64,000 nucleotides of DNA from Halomonas sp. ML-15. Its GTDB lineage: Bacteria; Pseudomonadota; Gammaproteobacteria; Pseudomonadales; Halomonadaceae. The DNA lies in the NCBI RefSeq assembly GCF_014779595.1, contig NZ_JACXZT010000019.1, positions 285,175 through 349,174 on the forward strand, given 5' to 3'. The position numbers were made by a program, and so were the translations under genes. Of the stretch, positions 46,898-56,003 are shown one piece after another (position 1 is the stretch's first letter; each line of letters begins with the position of its first letter). The notes under the pieces are model-generated. The model was not told the DNA's origin, made no database searches, and saw only the letters and a program-made list of their open reading frames with translations.

Positions 46898-48733
46898 TCA
46901 GTCGAGCCGTATCACCGCGGTCGAGGCATCGCGATAGAGCTCGGCCACCGCCTCGGCGCGGTTCTCAAGCACGGCGCGCTGGTTGATCGAGCCCTTGTCG
47001 GTGATCTCGTTGGCGTCCAGCCTGGGCGACTTATCCAGCAGCAGAGCGCACCGCACCCGGGTGGAGCTGCCGGTGCTCTGGGTATCCAGGTCGCGCAGCA
47101 TCTGCACGAAGCGCTCACGAACCGCACTGCTGGCCAGTAGCGTGGCGGCATCGGCTGATGCGTCCAATCCTGCCAGCTCCCGGCACTTTTCCAGGTCAGG
47201 GAAAATCAACGCCGAGACGAAGGGCTTGTCGATGCCTGCGATCACCGCGTCCTTAACGTGGGGCGCGCCAGCCTCGATGATACGCGCGCGCAGCGGCCCG
47301 ACGCTTACCCAGGTACCAGTATCCAGCTTGAAGTCTTCGGTGATACGCCCGTCGAAGCGCATGCCGCGCTGCGGCTCGGCAGGGTCGATGAACTTGACCG
47401 CATCGCCCAGGCAGTAGAAGCCCTCCTCGTCGAAGCTCTTGGCGGTGACCTCGGGCTGGCGCCAGTAGCCGGGCATCACGCTGGGGCCCTTCACCCGGCA
47501 CTCCAGTTTGCCGGCGTTGGGCACCAGCTTGACCGTCACCCCGCGGGCGGGCAGCCCCACCACCCCGGACTGCGACTCCTCCAGCGACGCGAACATCGCC
47601 GACGGAGCGGTCTCGGTCGCGCCTAACCCGGTCAACATGCCCACCTTGCAGCCCAGGGTCTGGATCGCCAGGCGGTCGAGTTCGTCCCAGATATGCTGAG
47701 AGAGCCCCGCTGCGGCGAAGAACATCAGGTTGAGTCGCGAGAAGAAGGTCTCGCGCAGGCTATCGTCGCGCTTCAGGTAGTCGACCAGGATCTCGAAGCC
47801 CTTGGGCACGTTGAAATAGACCGTCGGCGCGATCTCGCGCAGATTGGCGATGGTGGTCTCGAACTCCCCCGGCACCGGCCGACCGTCGTCGATATAGAGG
47901 CTGCCGCCGTTGTAGAGCACGATGCCAATGTTATGGTTACCACCGAAGGTATGGTTCCATGGCAGCCAGTCCACCAGCATCGGCGGCTCGTCGCGAAGAA
48001 AGGGCATCTGAGACGCCAGCATCTCCTGGTTGGAACACAGCATGCGCTGGGTGTTGATCACCCCCTTGGGCATGCCGGTGGAACCGGAGGTAAACAGGAT
48101 CTTGGCAATAGAGTCCGCCGTGACAGTGGCATGGGCAGCGTCGACGGCCTCGCTCACCGGCGTCTCCAGCAGCTCGGCGAAGGGCTCCACGCCCGCCACC
48201 CCGCCGGGTGACAGCGCCAGGCAGGCACAGTCATCGGGACGCACCGCCGCCAGGGCGGGCGCAAAATCCTCGGCCTTGTCGACCATCAGCAGCCCCGGCG
48301 TCAGCAGCTCGACGATATGCCGCAGCTTGCCGTAATCCTTGCTGACCAGTGAGTAGGCCGGCGATACAGGGGCGAATGGAATGCCCACGTACATCGCCGC
48401 CAGTGACAGTAGAAGGTGCTCGATGGAATTACCGCTGAGAATCGCCAGCGGCCGCTCAATGCTCAGGCCGTGATTCAACAGCCCTTGCGCCAGCTGACGC
48501 ACCCGGCTCAGGGTCTCGGCATAGCTTAGCCGCTGCCACTCACCCTGGGCATCGCGCCGTGCAACGAAAGTGCGCTCAGGCGCCTCATTGGCCCAGCGGG
48601 CCAGGCACGCGATCAGGGTATCGGGATAGTCGCCCAGGGGCTCGCTGACCGTTAGCAGCTGAGTACCGTCGGCGCGCCGAACCAGTTCGGCAGTGGCGGT
48701 ACCCACGTGGACATCGCGAAAGGGGTATGACAT
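46898..48733 (-). CDS. fcs: Feruloyl-CoA synthase (second copy)
   Basis: The 611-residue ANL-superfamily ligase has the P-loop-like motif [16 protein letters not shown] (about 211-226), the signature [15 protein letters not shown]5 region GLGATETAP and C-terminal [12 protein letters not shown]. It activates ferulate, p-coumarate or caffeate to the CoA thioester. It is divergent from a MarR gene and followed by a thioesterase; a vanillin dehydrogenase lies just beyond the MarR gene. The hydratase-lyase that normally links feruloyl-CoA to vanillin is not in this block. It is paralogous to the ligase at 14501-16360. Confidence 0.92.
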   Translation of the reverse strand: MSYPFRDVHVGTATAELVRRADGTQLLTVSEPLGDYPDTLIACLARWANEAPERTFVARRDAQGEWQRLSYAETLSRVRQLAQGLLNHGLSIERPLAILSGNSIEHLLLSLAAMYVGIPFAPVSPAYSLVSKDYGKLRHIVELLTPGLLMVDKAEDFAPALAAVRPDDCACLALSPGGVAGVEPFAELLETPVSEAVDAAHATVTADSIAKILFTSGSTGMPKGVINTQRMLCSNQEMLASQMPFLRDEPPMLVDWLPWNHTFGGNHNIGIVLYNGGSLYIDDGRPVPGEFETTIANLREIAPTVYFNVPKGFEILVDYLKRDDSLRETFFSRLNLMFFAAAGLSQHIWDELDRLAIQTLGCKVGMLTGLGATETAPSAMFASLEESQSGVVGLPARGVTVKLVPNAGKLECRVKGPSVMPGYWRQPEVTAKSFDEEGFYCLGDAVKFIDPAEPQRGMRFDGRITEDFKLDTGTWVSVGPLRARIIEAGAPHVKDAVIAGIDKPFVSALIFPDLEKCRELAGLDASADAATLLASSAVRERFVQMLRDLDTQSTGSSTRVRCALLLDKSPRLDANEITDKGSINQRAVLENRAEAVAELYRDASTAVIRLD

Positions 48734-48870
48734 GGACGCTCCTGCGGTATTTGATCGCTATCGGGTCGGGAAAGCCAGCCTCGCGCTACCCTCGGCATGG
48801 GAGCCTTGCTAACATGGCGTCCAGTATTTTTTTAAATTGTTGATGTGTCAAACAGTGTATATGCGCAACA

Positions 48871-48885
48871 TGATCTTGATGATCA
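48871..48885. promoter_or_regulatory. Palindrome between feruloyl-CoA synthase and MarR genes
   Basis: TGATC (48871-48875), five bases, GATCA (48881-48885) lies in the 302-base region between divergent fcs and the MarR gene. A nearby AT-rich stretch (48828-48862) is a likely promoter zone. The site is a candidate MarR operator by position; nothing else gene-like is seen in the spacer. Confidence 0.4.
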
Positions 48886-49035
48886 CGGCACGACACCAAG
48901 AAACCCTTTTCAATCAATTAAGTAGAAGGGTACGGCGACTCTTGACCGCGATGTGAGGGGACCCATGGCACGACTAAAGTTCAACGCTCAGCAGGCGTCT
49001 TCGAGGCTCAGCTCTTTATCAGGACCGACACCAAC

Positions 49036-49494
49036 ATGAATACAGATGCACAGAACGGTATCGACTACGCCATGCTGCAGGGTCGCCTCGGCTATAAATT
49101 GCGGCGCGCCCAGATGGTCTACTTCGATGTTTTCTTCGAAGCGTGCGCCCAGGAGGGCATCACCCCAGGGCTGTTCAGCATCCTGGCCATCGTCTATCAC
49201 AACCCGGGCCTGACCCAGTCAGCGGTGTCTGCCGCACTCGACGTGGACCGCTCGGCGATGGTGGCGGCCATCGACAAGCTGGAGAGCATGGAGGTCATCG
49301 AACGGCGCAAGTCGAAAAACGACCGCCGCTCCTATGCCCTCTACCTGACCCAGAAAGGCAAGGCCTTCACCGAGCGCCTTAATCAGAAGGTCGAGGATGG
49401 CGAGCAACGCTTCGACGGCTTCATGAAAGAGGGCGAAAGGGAGTGGCTGCTCGATATCCTCGACCGCATCATCGAGGCTAGGAAGGGGAGCTGA
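49036..49494 (+). CDS. MarR-family regulator of hydroxycinnamate catabolism
   Basis: The 152-residue winged-helix protein has recognition region LTQSAVSAALDVDRSAMVAA and wing RRKSKNDRRSYALYLTQKG. MarR proteins adjacent to ferulate genes (FerR, CouR, HcaR types) repress them and bind the hydroxycinnamoyl-CoA product. Divergence from fcs and convergence with vdh (24-base gap) support that role. The ATG at 49036 is the first in frame with family-like sequence. Confidence 0.88.
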   Translation: MNTDAQNGIDYAMLQGRLGYKLRRAQMVYFDVFFEACAQEGITPGLFSILAIVYHNPGLTQSAVSAALDVDRSAMVAAIDKLESMEVIERRKSKNDRRSYALYLTQKGKAFTERLNQKVEDGEQRFDGFMKEGEREWLLDILDRIIEARKGS

Positions 49495-49518
49495 TCTCCC
49501 CCTCCTCCCTGTCGCCGA

Positions 49519-50970
49519 TCAGATCGGGTAGTGACGCGGCCCCAGCTGCAGCGTCATCCAGCGCAGTTCGGTGAACTCCTCGATACCGGCCTTGCCACCA
49601 AAGCGCCCGTAGCCGCTGTCCTTGACGCCACCGAAGGGCATCTGCGGCTCGTCGTGCACGGTGGGCGCATTGATGTGGCAGATGCCCGACTGGATGCGCC
49701 CGGCGACCTTGATCGCCCGTGCGGTGTCGCGGCTGAAGACCGCCGCCGAGAGGCCGTAGTCGCTGTCGTTGGCGACGCGGATCGCCTCCTCTTCGCCCTC
49801 GACGCGGATCACCGCCACCACCGGGCCGAACGACTCCTCCGAGTAGAGCCGCATCGCCTTGGTCACCTTGTCGATCACCGTGGCCTGCATCACCACCCCC
49901 TCGGCCTTGCCGCCGGCGGCCAGCCGCGCGCCCTGGCTCACGGCGTCGTCGATCAGGCCGTTGAGCTTGTCGCCGGACTCGGCGTTGATCAGGGTACCCA
50001 GCGCATTGCCCTCGGCGCGGGGGTCCCCGGCCTTGAGCGCCTTGGCGCGGGCGGCGAACTTCTCGACGAAGGCGTCGGCGACGCTGTTATCGACGATCAG
50101 CCGCTCGGTGGACATGCAGATCTGGCCCTGATTGAAGAAGGCACCGAAGATCGCCGCATCCACCGCGGCATCCAGGTCGGCATCGTCGAGCACCAGCAGC
50201 GGCGCCTTGCCGCCCAGCTCCAGCAGCGCCGGCTTGAGGTGCTTGGCGGCCAGCTCGGCGATGATCCGCCCCACCTGGGTCGAGCCGGTGAAGTTGACGC
50301 GGCGCACCGCCGGGTGCTCGACCAGCGCCGCCACCACCGCCGGGGCGTCGTCAGGGGCATTGGTGATGACGTTGACCACGCCATCGCCGAGCCCCGCCTC
50401 AACCAGCACCTCACCGATCAGGTGATGGGTCGCCGGGCACTGTTCGGAGGCCTTGAGGATCACGCTGTTGCCGCACGCCAGCGGCGTGGCCACGGCGCGG
50501 GTACCGAGGATGATCGGCGCATTCCAGGGCGCGATACCCACCACCACACCGCAGGGTACGCGCACGCCCATGGCCATATTGTCGGGCACGTTGGAGGGGA
50601 TCACACTGCCCTGGATCTGGGTAGTCAGGGCGGCGGCCTCGCGCAGCATGCCGGCGGCCACCATCACGTTGAAGCCGGCCCAGCCGGGAGTGGCACCAGT
50701 CTCATCGACCATGCGGTCGATAAACTCCTGCTGGCGCGCCTCCATCAGATCGGCGGCCTTGAGCAGCTTGGTGCGCCGCTCGCCGGGGCCGCTCTGGGAC
50801 CAGCCGGCGAAGGCGGCCTGGGCGGACTCCACGGCGCGCTTGGCATCCTCTACCGTGGCCGCCGCTGCGGTGGTCACCGCCTCGGTGCTCAGCGGATTGT
50901 GGCGGGCGAAGGTCGCGCCGCCCTGAGCGGCGCTGGCAGCGCCGCCGATCAGTAAATCTAGCTTGGTCAT
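49519..50970 (-). CDS. vdh: Vanillin dehydrogenase (aldehyde dehydrogenase)
   Basis: The 483-residue ALDH oxidises vanillin (or related benzaldehydes) to the acid with NAD+. Features are PWNAPIILGTRAVATPLACG, NAD motif FTGSTQVGRIIAE, general base in LLELGGKAPL and nucleophile Cys in NQGQICMSTERL. The TPGWAGFNVMVAAGMLREAA segment and the C-terminal VHDEPQMPFGGVKDSGYGRF fit the vanillin/salicylaldehyde dehydrogenase branch. Its product vanillate is the substrate of vanAB at 54951-56980. It lies 21 bases after dctM of TRAP system 4, so the transporter and vdh may share a transcript. Confidence 0.9.
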   Translation of the reverse strand: MTKLDLLIGGAASAAQGGATFARHNPLSTEAVTTAAAATVEDAKRAVESAQAAFAGWSQSGPGERRTKLLKAADLMEARQQEFIDRMVDETGATPGWAGFNVMVAAGMLREAAALTTQIQGSVIPSNVPDNMAMGVRVPCGVVVGIAPWNAPIILGTRAVATPLACGNSVILKASEQCPATHHLIGEVLVEAGLGDGVVNVITNAPDDAPAVVAALVEHPAVRRVNFTGSTQVGRIIAELAAKHLKPALLELGGKAPLLVLDDADLDAAVDAAIFGAFFNQGQICMSTERLIVDNSVADAFVEKFAARAKALKAGDPRAEGNALGTLINAESGDKLNGLIDDAVSQGARLAAGGKAEGVVMQATVIDKVTKAMRLYSEESFGPVVAVIRVEGEEEAIRVANDSDYGLSAAVFSRDTARAIKVAGRIQSGICHINAPTVHDEPQMPFGGVKDSGYGRFGGKAGIEEFTELRWMTLQLGPRHYPI

Positions 50971-50991
50971 CTCATCACTCCTTGTCGTCGC

Positions 50992-52278
50992 TTAGATAAG
51001 CCATAGCGTCAGTATCGGGAACGCCAGCAGCAGAATCAGGCGCAGCAGGTCGGCGACGATAAACGGCGCCACCCCGCGGTAGATCTCCCCCAGTTTGACG
51101 TGGGGCGCCATGGCCTTGATCACGAACACGTTCATGCCCACCGGTGGCGTCACCAGCCCCAACTCCACCGTCAGCACGGTGAGAATGCCGAACCAGATCG
51201 GGTCGATGCCCAGCATGGTGATGATCGGGAACACCACTGGTACTGTGATCACCAGCATGGCGATGGAGTCCATGAACATGCCGAGCACGAAATACATCAG
51301 CAGGATCAGCAGCAGGATAAAGATGGTCGGCACGTCCAGTCCGCCGAGGAACTGGCTGATGCTGAACGAGATCCGCGACACCGAGATGAAGTAGCCCAGG
51401 GTCTCGGCGCCCATCAGCATGAAGAACACCACCGCCGACAGCGCCAGGGTCTCCTGCACGCTGCGCCACAGGCCGGCCATGCGCATGCCCTTGTAGAGCG
51501 CATACAGCAGCGTGGCGAAGGCGCCTACCGCCGCCCCTTCGGTGGGCGTGAACATGCCCTGGTAGATGCCGAAGATGATGATCACGAAGACCGTGAAGAA
51601 CGGCACCAGGCCGGCGATCGACTTGAGCTTTTCCAGTGCACTGGAGGGCTCGCCGGGGACCGCCAGCTCAGGTTTGAGGCGCATCACCACGGTCACCGTC
51701 AGGGCATAGAACAGCAGCCCCATCAGCCCGGGAATCAGGCCCGCGGCGAACATGTCGCCCACCGACTGCTCGGTGATAACCGCATAGATCAGCAGCGCGA
51801 TGCTGGGCGGAATCATGATGCCCAGGGTGCCGCCGGCGGCCAGCGTGCCGGTGGCCAGCGAGCGCGCGTAGCCATGCTTCTCCATCTCCGGCAGCGCGAC
51901 CCGGGTCATGGTGCTGGCGGTGGCCAGCGACGAACCGGATATCGCCGAGAACACCCCACAGGAACCCACCGTGGCGATCGCCATGCCGCCCTTCCAGCCA
52001 CCGCACATGACCCGGGTGGAGTTGAACAGCATCCCGGCCATGCCGGAGTGCGCCGCCAGCACCCCCATCAAGATGAACATCGGAATGGCGCTGAAGCTGT
52101 AGCTGGAGAGCACATCCACCGGCACCGACTTGACCATCGACACCGCGGCTCCCCAGGAGATCACCTGGGCGAAACCGACCACCCCGACGATCAGCATCGA
52201 CAGCGCCACCGGCACGCGCAGTACCAGCAGCACCAGCAAGCCGATCAGGCCGAGGCCACCAATCATTTCACTGCTCAT
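50992..52278 (-). CDS. TRAP transporter large permease (DctM), system 4
   Basis: The 428-residue DctM has about 12 membrane segments, starting MSSEMIGGLGLIGLLVLLVL and ending in PFIVADLLRLILLLAFPILT. The ATG at 52278 is chosen; a 12-codon extension is soluble in character. It overlaps dctQ by 11 bases and is followed by vdh. Confidence 0.93.
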   Translation of the reverse strand: MSSEMIGGLGLIGLLVLLVLRVPVALSMLIVGVVGFAQVISWGAAVSMVKSVPVDVLSSYSFSAIPMFILMGVLAAHSGMAGMLFNSTRVMCGGWKGGMAIATVGSCGVFSAISGSSLATASTMTRVALPEMEKHGYARSLATGTLAAGGTLGIMIPPSIALLIYAVITEQSVGDMFAAGLIPGLMGLLFYALTVTVVMRLKPELAVPGEPSSALEKLKSIAGLVPFFTVFVIIIFGIYQGMFTPTEGAAVGAFATLLYALYKGMRMAGLWRSVQETLALSAVVFFMLMGAETLGYFISVSRISFSISQFLGGLDVPTIFILLLILLMYFVLGMFMDSIAMLVITVPVVFPIITMLGIDPIWFGILTVLTVELGLVTPPVGMNVFVIKAMAPHVKLGEIYRGVAPFIVADLLRLILLLAFPILTLWLI

Positions 52279-52792
52279 TGGCGCCTCCCCCTTCGGTGGC
52301 AAACAGGCTGCCAAGCAGGACGTGGATCAGGCTGCGAGCCGCCAGCAGTGCGCACAGCACCGCACCAAACTGATAGATCGGCCCCATCGGGATGCGCAGG
52401 TCCTGGGTGACCTGGCCGCGGCGTGCGGCGCTGGCCGCTTCCTGCCACAGCCCCAGGGTCATCAGCACGCCGAGCACGCAGAAACCGATCAGGTAGATGC
52501 CGCCGAGGCGCTGCTTGAAGGCCTCAGGCAGGCGGTGGCTGAAGGCCTCCACCACCACCTGGCTCTTCTCGATATTGGCCGCCATGGCCGCCAGCAGCGC
52601 GAACATCATCAAATAGCTGACCAGCTCCACGCTGCCGCTGACGCTCCAGTTGATGCTGCCGGCCGAGAGCCGAAACAGCAGGCGCGTCAGCACGTCGGCC
52701 ATGGTCACGCTCATTAGCGCCAGCAGGGCGATGCCCGCGACCAGCTGGCCCAGGCGGGCCAGCCAGTGACTCGTGGTTATCAGGGCTTGCAT
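52268..52792 (-). CDS. TRAP transporter small permease (DctQ), system 4
   Basis: The 174-residue, four-helix protein has the DctQ layout (LMSVTMADVLTRLLFRLSAG; SYLMMFALLAAMAANIEKSQ). It is overlapped by dctM and lies 13 bases after dctP. The TRAP binding protein encoded at 57026 may also use this permease. Confidence 0.9.
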   Translation of the reverse strand: MQALITTSHWLARLGQLVAGIALLALMSVTMADVLTRLLFRLSAGSINWSVSGSVELVSYLMMFALLAAMAANIEKSQVVVEAFSHRLPEAFKQRLGGIYLIGFCVLGVLMTLGLWQEAASAARRGQVTQDLRIPMGPIYQFGAVLCALLAARSLIHVLLGSLFATEGGGANEQ

Positions 52793-52805
52793 TCAGGGAC
52801 TCCGC

Positions 52806-53828
52806 TCAGCGCTGTACCGGACAGCTGTCACGCGCATCCATGGCAGCCTGGTAGACCTCCCGGGCGTTATCGAGACCACGCTCCTCGAGCTCGTCGAGGT
52901 AGGTTTCGATCCCCGCCTTGAGCGGCTCGGCCCAGTCGTCGTGCTCCAGCGGATTGTCGATCACGCGGATGGTGTGGCCCGCCTCTTCGGCTTCGGCCTT
53001 GCCCGCCTCGTCGAGGCCGTCGAAGACGCCGCCGGCGATCTCACTCCAGGCCATGCCCATGTTGTCCTCGATCACCGCCTGCTGCTCCTCGCTCAGGCCG
53101 TCGAAGCTGCGCTGGCTCATGGTGGCGACGAAGATCAGCGAGTAGAACGGCACCTGGGTGTGGTAGCTGGCCAGCTCGTTGAGACGGAACACCTTCATGC
53201 CCTCCCACGGGAAGCTCAGGCCATCCACCACGCCACGCTGCATCGAGGTGTAGATGTCCGGTGCCGGCATGCCCACCGGCTGAGCGCCGAGGTTCTCGAG
53301 CATCTGGCCGGCCACCGCGGTGGGGCGGCGAATCCGCAGCCCCGACAGGTCGTCCGGCGACTGGATATCGGTGTCGGTGGTATGCAGGTAGCCCGGCCCG
53401 GTGGTGAACATGAACAGCACCTTGGTGTCGTCGTACTCGCTCTCCAGGTAGCCGTCGTCATACAAGCCTTGGAGAATACAGGCACCCTGGCTGGCGGAGT
53501 CCGAGACGCCCGGCAGCTCGACGATCTGCGACAGCGGGAAGCGGCCGGCGGTATAGCCCTGGGCGGTAATGGCGATATCCGAGATGCCGTTGACCACGCC
53601 CTGGTAGGCGGCATCGGCCTGAGTCAGCGTCTGGGAGGGATAGTTCTCGATGCTCAACTCACCATCCGACTGCTCCTCGATAGTGTCGGCCCAGGCCTGG
53701 AAGATCTCCTGGTTGATGCCCGAGCCGTCGGGCCAGAAGTGCGACATGCGAAGCGTGGTGGCATGAGCAGTGGTGGCCAGGCCAGCCACGGAGAGCGCTA
53801 GCAGACACGGCAGCAGCTTGCGGTTCAT
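52806..53828 (-). CDS. TRAP transporter substrate-binding protein (DctP), system 4
   Basis: The 340-residue periplasmic binding protein has a signal peptide (cleavage about residue 23, before TTLRMSHFWP). Landmarks are FMFTTGPGYLHTTDT, then GLRIRRPTAVAGQM with the binding Arg. The mature protein contains just two cysteines, one in SQGACILQGL and one near the C-terminus (RDSCPVQR); both align with the paralogue at 57026, suggesting a disulfide. It heads dctPQM-vdh, which points to vanillin/vanillate-type aromatic acids. Confidence 0.93.
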   Translation of the reverse strand: MNRKLLPCLLALSVAGLATTAHATTLRMSHFWPDGSGINQEIFQAWADTIEEQSDGELSIENYPSQTLTQADAAYQGVVNGISDIAITAQGYTAGRFPLSQIVELPGVSDSASQGACILQGLYDDGYLESEYDDTKVLFMFTTGPGYLHTTDTDIQSPDDLSGLRIRRPTAVAGQMLENLGAQPVGMPAPDIYTSMQRGVVDGLSFPWEGMKVFRLNELASYHTQVPFYSLIFVATMSQRSFDGLSEEQQAVIEDNMGMAWSEIAGGVFDGLDEAGKAEAEEAGHTIRVIDNPLEHDDWAEPLKAGIETYLDELEERGLDNAREVYQAAMDARDSCPVQR

Positions 53829-53863
53829 CAGGAACCTCCTAAGTTATCGTTATACATCGCAGA

Positions 53864-53890
53864 GTTCGTCATGCGAACTAACGTTCGTTA
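53864..53890. promoter_or_regulatory. Tandem palindromes upstream of TRAP system 4
   Basis: GTTCG (53864-53868), five bases, CGAAC (53874-53878) is followed immediately by TAACG (53879-53883), TT, CGTTA (53886-53890). Both are perfect and lie 35-62 bases upstream of the dctP start. They are likely binding sites for a regulator of dctPQM-vdh; neither resembles the VanR site at 54823. Confidence 0.5.
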
Positions 53891-54079
53891 TGTTGCATAA
53901 AACGTAACCTACCCTGCGGGTTTGCGATAACCCACTTTGGTCTAAGCTGACCGCTTGCTCAGCTAGCTAGCCGCCTCCCAGCGGCTGATCAGACACCCCC
54001 GGCAGGGCAAAAACGCAGGCCATTCTTGGACATTTGACAGGCACGCGCCGGCCATTCCAGCAGTTCACCACGATCGCTG

Positions 54080-54778
54080 CTATTCAGCGCCGGTTTCGGC
54101 GTCTGGATCCAAACCGAACAGCTCACCGTAGCGCAGGCCAATATAGGCATGCTCGCGCATCAGCATCTCGGCCCGCGCCCCCTCGCCACGCTGCAGCGCC
54201 TGGAAGACCAGTTGATGCTGCTGATGGGCCAGATAGAGCTTCTGGTACTCGCGGTCGAGCGCGGCGCTGTCGATGACGATGGAGTCGGCGGAGGCGAACG
54301 GCAGGTGGTTGTTGCGTTGGATGGCATCGTCGATCACCCGACTGCCGGTACCCTCGACGATGGCCCGGTGAAAGGTTTCGTTAAGCGTGCTCCAGCGAGC
54401 GATGTCGCCCTCTTCGAGATAGCCCTTGCCGAGCAGGGCGGCACCGCGGGCGATACACCCCTCAAGCTGCTCGCGTACCCCAGGCCCCAAGCCACGCTCG
54501 GCGAGGCGCCGCGCCGCCAACCCCTCCAGCGCACCACGCACCTCCACCGCACATAGCACGTCCTCCTGGGAGAACTCGCGCACCACGAAGCCGCGCTTGT
54601 TGGCGCGCTGCAGCAGCCCCTCCTGCTCCAGGGTGCGAAACGCCAGACGCACCGGCGTACGCGATACGCCCAGCTGCTCGGCGACCCGCACCTCACCGAT
54701 GCGCTCTCCCGGCTGGTACCCCCCATCACTGATTAGCTTGCGCAGTCGGGTCACCACGCTCTTGTCGTCACTACTCAC
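54080..54778 (-). CDS. vanR: GntR/FCD-family repressor of the vanillate genes
   Basis: The 232-residue protein has an N-terminal GntR winged HTH (about 5-70; VAEQLGVSRTPVRLAFRTLE) and a C-terminal FCD effector domain (about 85-215). VanR of this type represses vanAB and is released by vanillate. It is divergent from vanA with two matched operators between them. The ATG at 54778 gives a compact family-like N-terminus. Confidence 0.93.
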   Translation of the reverse strand: MSSDDKSVVTRLRKLISDGGYQPGERIGEVRVAEQLGVSRTPVRLAFRTLEQEGLLQRANKRGFVVREFSQEDVLCAVEVRGALEGLAARRLAERGLGPGVREQLEGCIARGAALLGKGYLEEGDIARWSTLNETFHRAIVEGTGSRVIDDAIQRNNHLPFASADSIVIDSAALDREYQKLYLAHQQHQLVFQALQRGEGARAEMLMREHAYIGLRYGELFGLDPDAETGAE

Positions 54779-54822
54779 CTGTTTTCCTTAGCGTTGTGGA
54801 ACGGTTCGTCTCGATCAGCACA

Positions 54823-54834
54823 ATTGGATCCAAC
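54823..54834. promoter_or_regulatory. VanR operator, distal copy
   Basis: ATTGGATCCAAC contains the perfect palindrome TTGGATCCAA (54824-54833). It equals the core of the known Caulobacter VanR operator ATTGGATCCAAT. It lies 45 bases from the vanR start and can also autoregulate vanR. Confidence 0.85.
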
Positions 54835-54845
54835 TAAAGCATATA

Positions 54846-54875
54846 TTGACCTCAGCAAGCCATATGGCCTGTACT
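54846..54875 (+). promoter_or_regulatory. Putative sigma-70 promoter of vanAB
   Basis: TTGACC (54846-54851) and TGTACT (54870-54875) are separated by 18 bases. The -10 box touches the proximal VanR operator, so a bound repressor would block initiation. The predicted start is about 70 bases before vanA. Confidence 0.55.
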
Positions 54876-54886
54876 TTGGATCCAAT
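54875..54886. promoter_or_regulatory. VanR operator, proximal copy
   Basis: TTTGGATCCAAT has the same TTGGATCCAA palindrome (54876-54885). Its centre is 52 bases from the distal copy, close to five helical turns, which would put two repressor dimers on one face of the DNA. Confidence 0.85.
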
Positions 54887-54950
54887 AACAGCTATTCCGT
54901 CAAATGGTTTAGCCACAAAACAACTTAACCGTGAACGAGGAGAGAGCGTA

Positions 54951-56003
54951 ATGTTCCCCAAGAATACCTGGTACGTGGCCTGTACCCCTGACGAGATCGA
55001 CGACAAGCCCCTCGGCCGCACCGTGTGCAACGAAACGATCGTGTTCTTTCGCGGCGAAGGAGGCAAGGTCGCCGCGGTGGAGGACTTCTGCCCCCATCGC
55101 GGCGCCCCCCTCTCGCTGGGTTTCGTGCGCGACGGACAGCTGGTCTGCGGCTACCACGGGCTGGAGATGGGCGCCGATGGCAAATGCTCCGGCATGCCCG
55201 GGCAGCGGGTGCGCGGCTTCCCCTCGCTGCGCGCTTACCCGGTCGAGGAGCGCCACGGCTTTATCTGGGTATGGCCCGGCGATGCCGAGCGCGCCGACCC
55301 GGCCGAGATCCCCGAACTGCACTGGGCCGACGACCCCTCCTGGGCCTATGGTGGCGGGCTCTACCACGTCAACTGCGGCTACCGACTGATGATCGACAAC
55401 CTCATGGATCTGACCCATGAGACCTATGTCCACGCCTCCAGCATCGGCCAGCCGGAGATCGAGGAAGCGGCTCCCGACACCCAGGTCAACGGCAACGAGG
55501 TGACCACCAGCCGGCATATGGAGAACATCCCCGCGCCGCCCTTCTGGCAGGCCGCCCTGCGCGGCAACGACCTGGCCGATGACGTACCCGTGGACCGCTG
55601 GCAGATCTGCCGCTTCACGCCGCCCAGCCACGTCATGATCGAGGTCGGGGTGGCCCACGCCGGCAAGGGGGGCTACGACGCCCCAGACGCCTTCAAGGCA
55701 GCCAGCATCGTCGTCGACTTCATCACCCCCGAGACCGAGACCTCGATCTGGTACTTCTGGGGCATGGCGCGCCACTTCAAGCCCGAGGATCAGGCCCTCA
55801 CCGACAAGATCCGCGAAGGCCAGGGCAAGATCTTCGCCGAAGACCTCGAGATGCTCGAAGCGCAGCAGCGTAACCTGCTCGCCTACCCCGAGCGTCAGCT
55901 GCTCAAACTCAATATCGACGGCGGCGGCGTCCAGGCCCGGCGCATCATCGAGCGGCTGATCGCCGAGGAGCAAGACGCCACGGCGGTGGAGAAGGCGTCA
56001 TGA
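54951..56003 (+). CDS. vanA: Vanillate O-demethylase oxygenase subunit
   Basis: The 350-residue Rieske monooxygenase demethylates vanillate to protocatechuate and formaldehyde. The [2Fe-2S] ligands are Cys47, His49 (CPHRGAPLS) and Cys66, His69 (CGYHG). Mononuclear iron ligands His156 and His161 lie in NLMDLTHETYVHA. The ATG at 54951 follows GAGGAGA; a 35-codon upstream extension crosses the operator and is rejected. It overlaps vanB by four bases. Confidence 0.96.
   Translation: MFPKNTWYVACTPDEIDDKPLGRTVCNETIVFFRGEGGKVAAVEDFCPHRGAPLSLGFVRDGQLVCGYHGLEMGADGKCSGMPGQRVRGFPSLRAYPVEERHGFIWVWPGDAERADPAEIPELHWADDPSWAYGGGLYHVNCGYRLMIDNLMDLTHETYVHASSIGQPEIEEAAPDTQVNGNEVTTSRHMENIPAPPFWQAALRGNDLADDVPVDRWQICRFTPPSHVMIEVGVAHAGKGGYDAPDAFKAASIVVDFITPETETSIWYFWGMARHFKPEDQALTDKIREGQGKIFAEDLEMLEAQQRNLLAYPERQLLKLNIDGGGVQARRIIERLIAEEQDATAVEKAS

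Noticed and set aside
54846..54950. An N-terminal extension of vanA by 35 codons.
   Set aside because: It spans the promoter and a VanR operator; the ATG at 54951 has a strong ribosome site and the family N-terminus.
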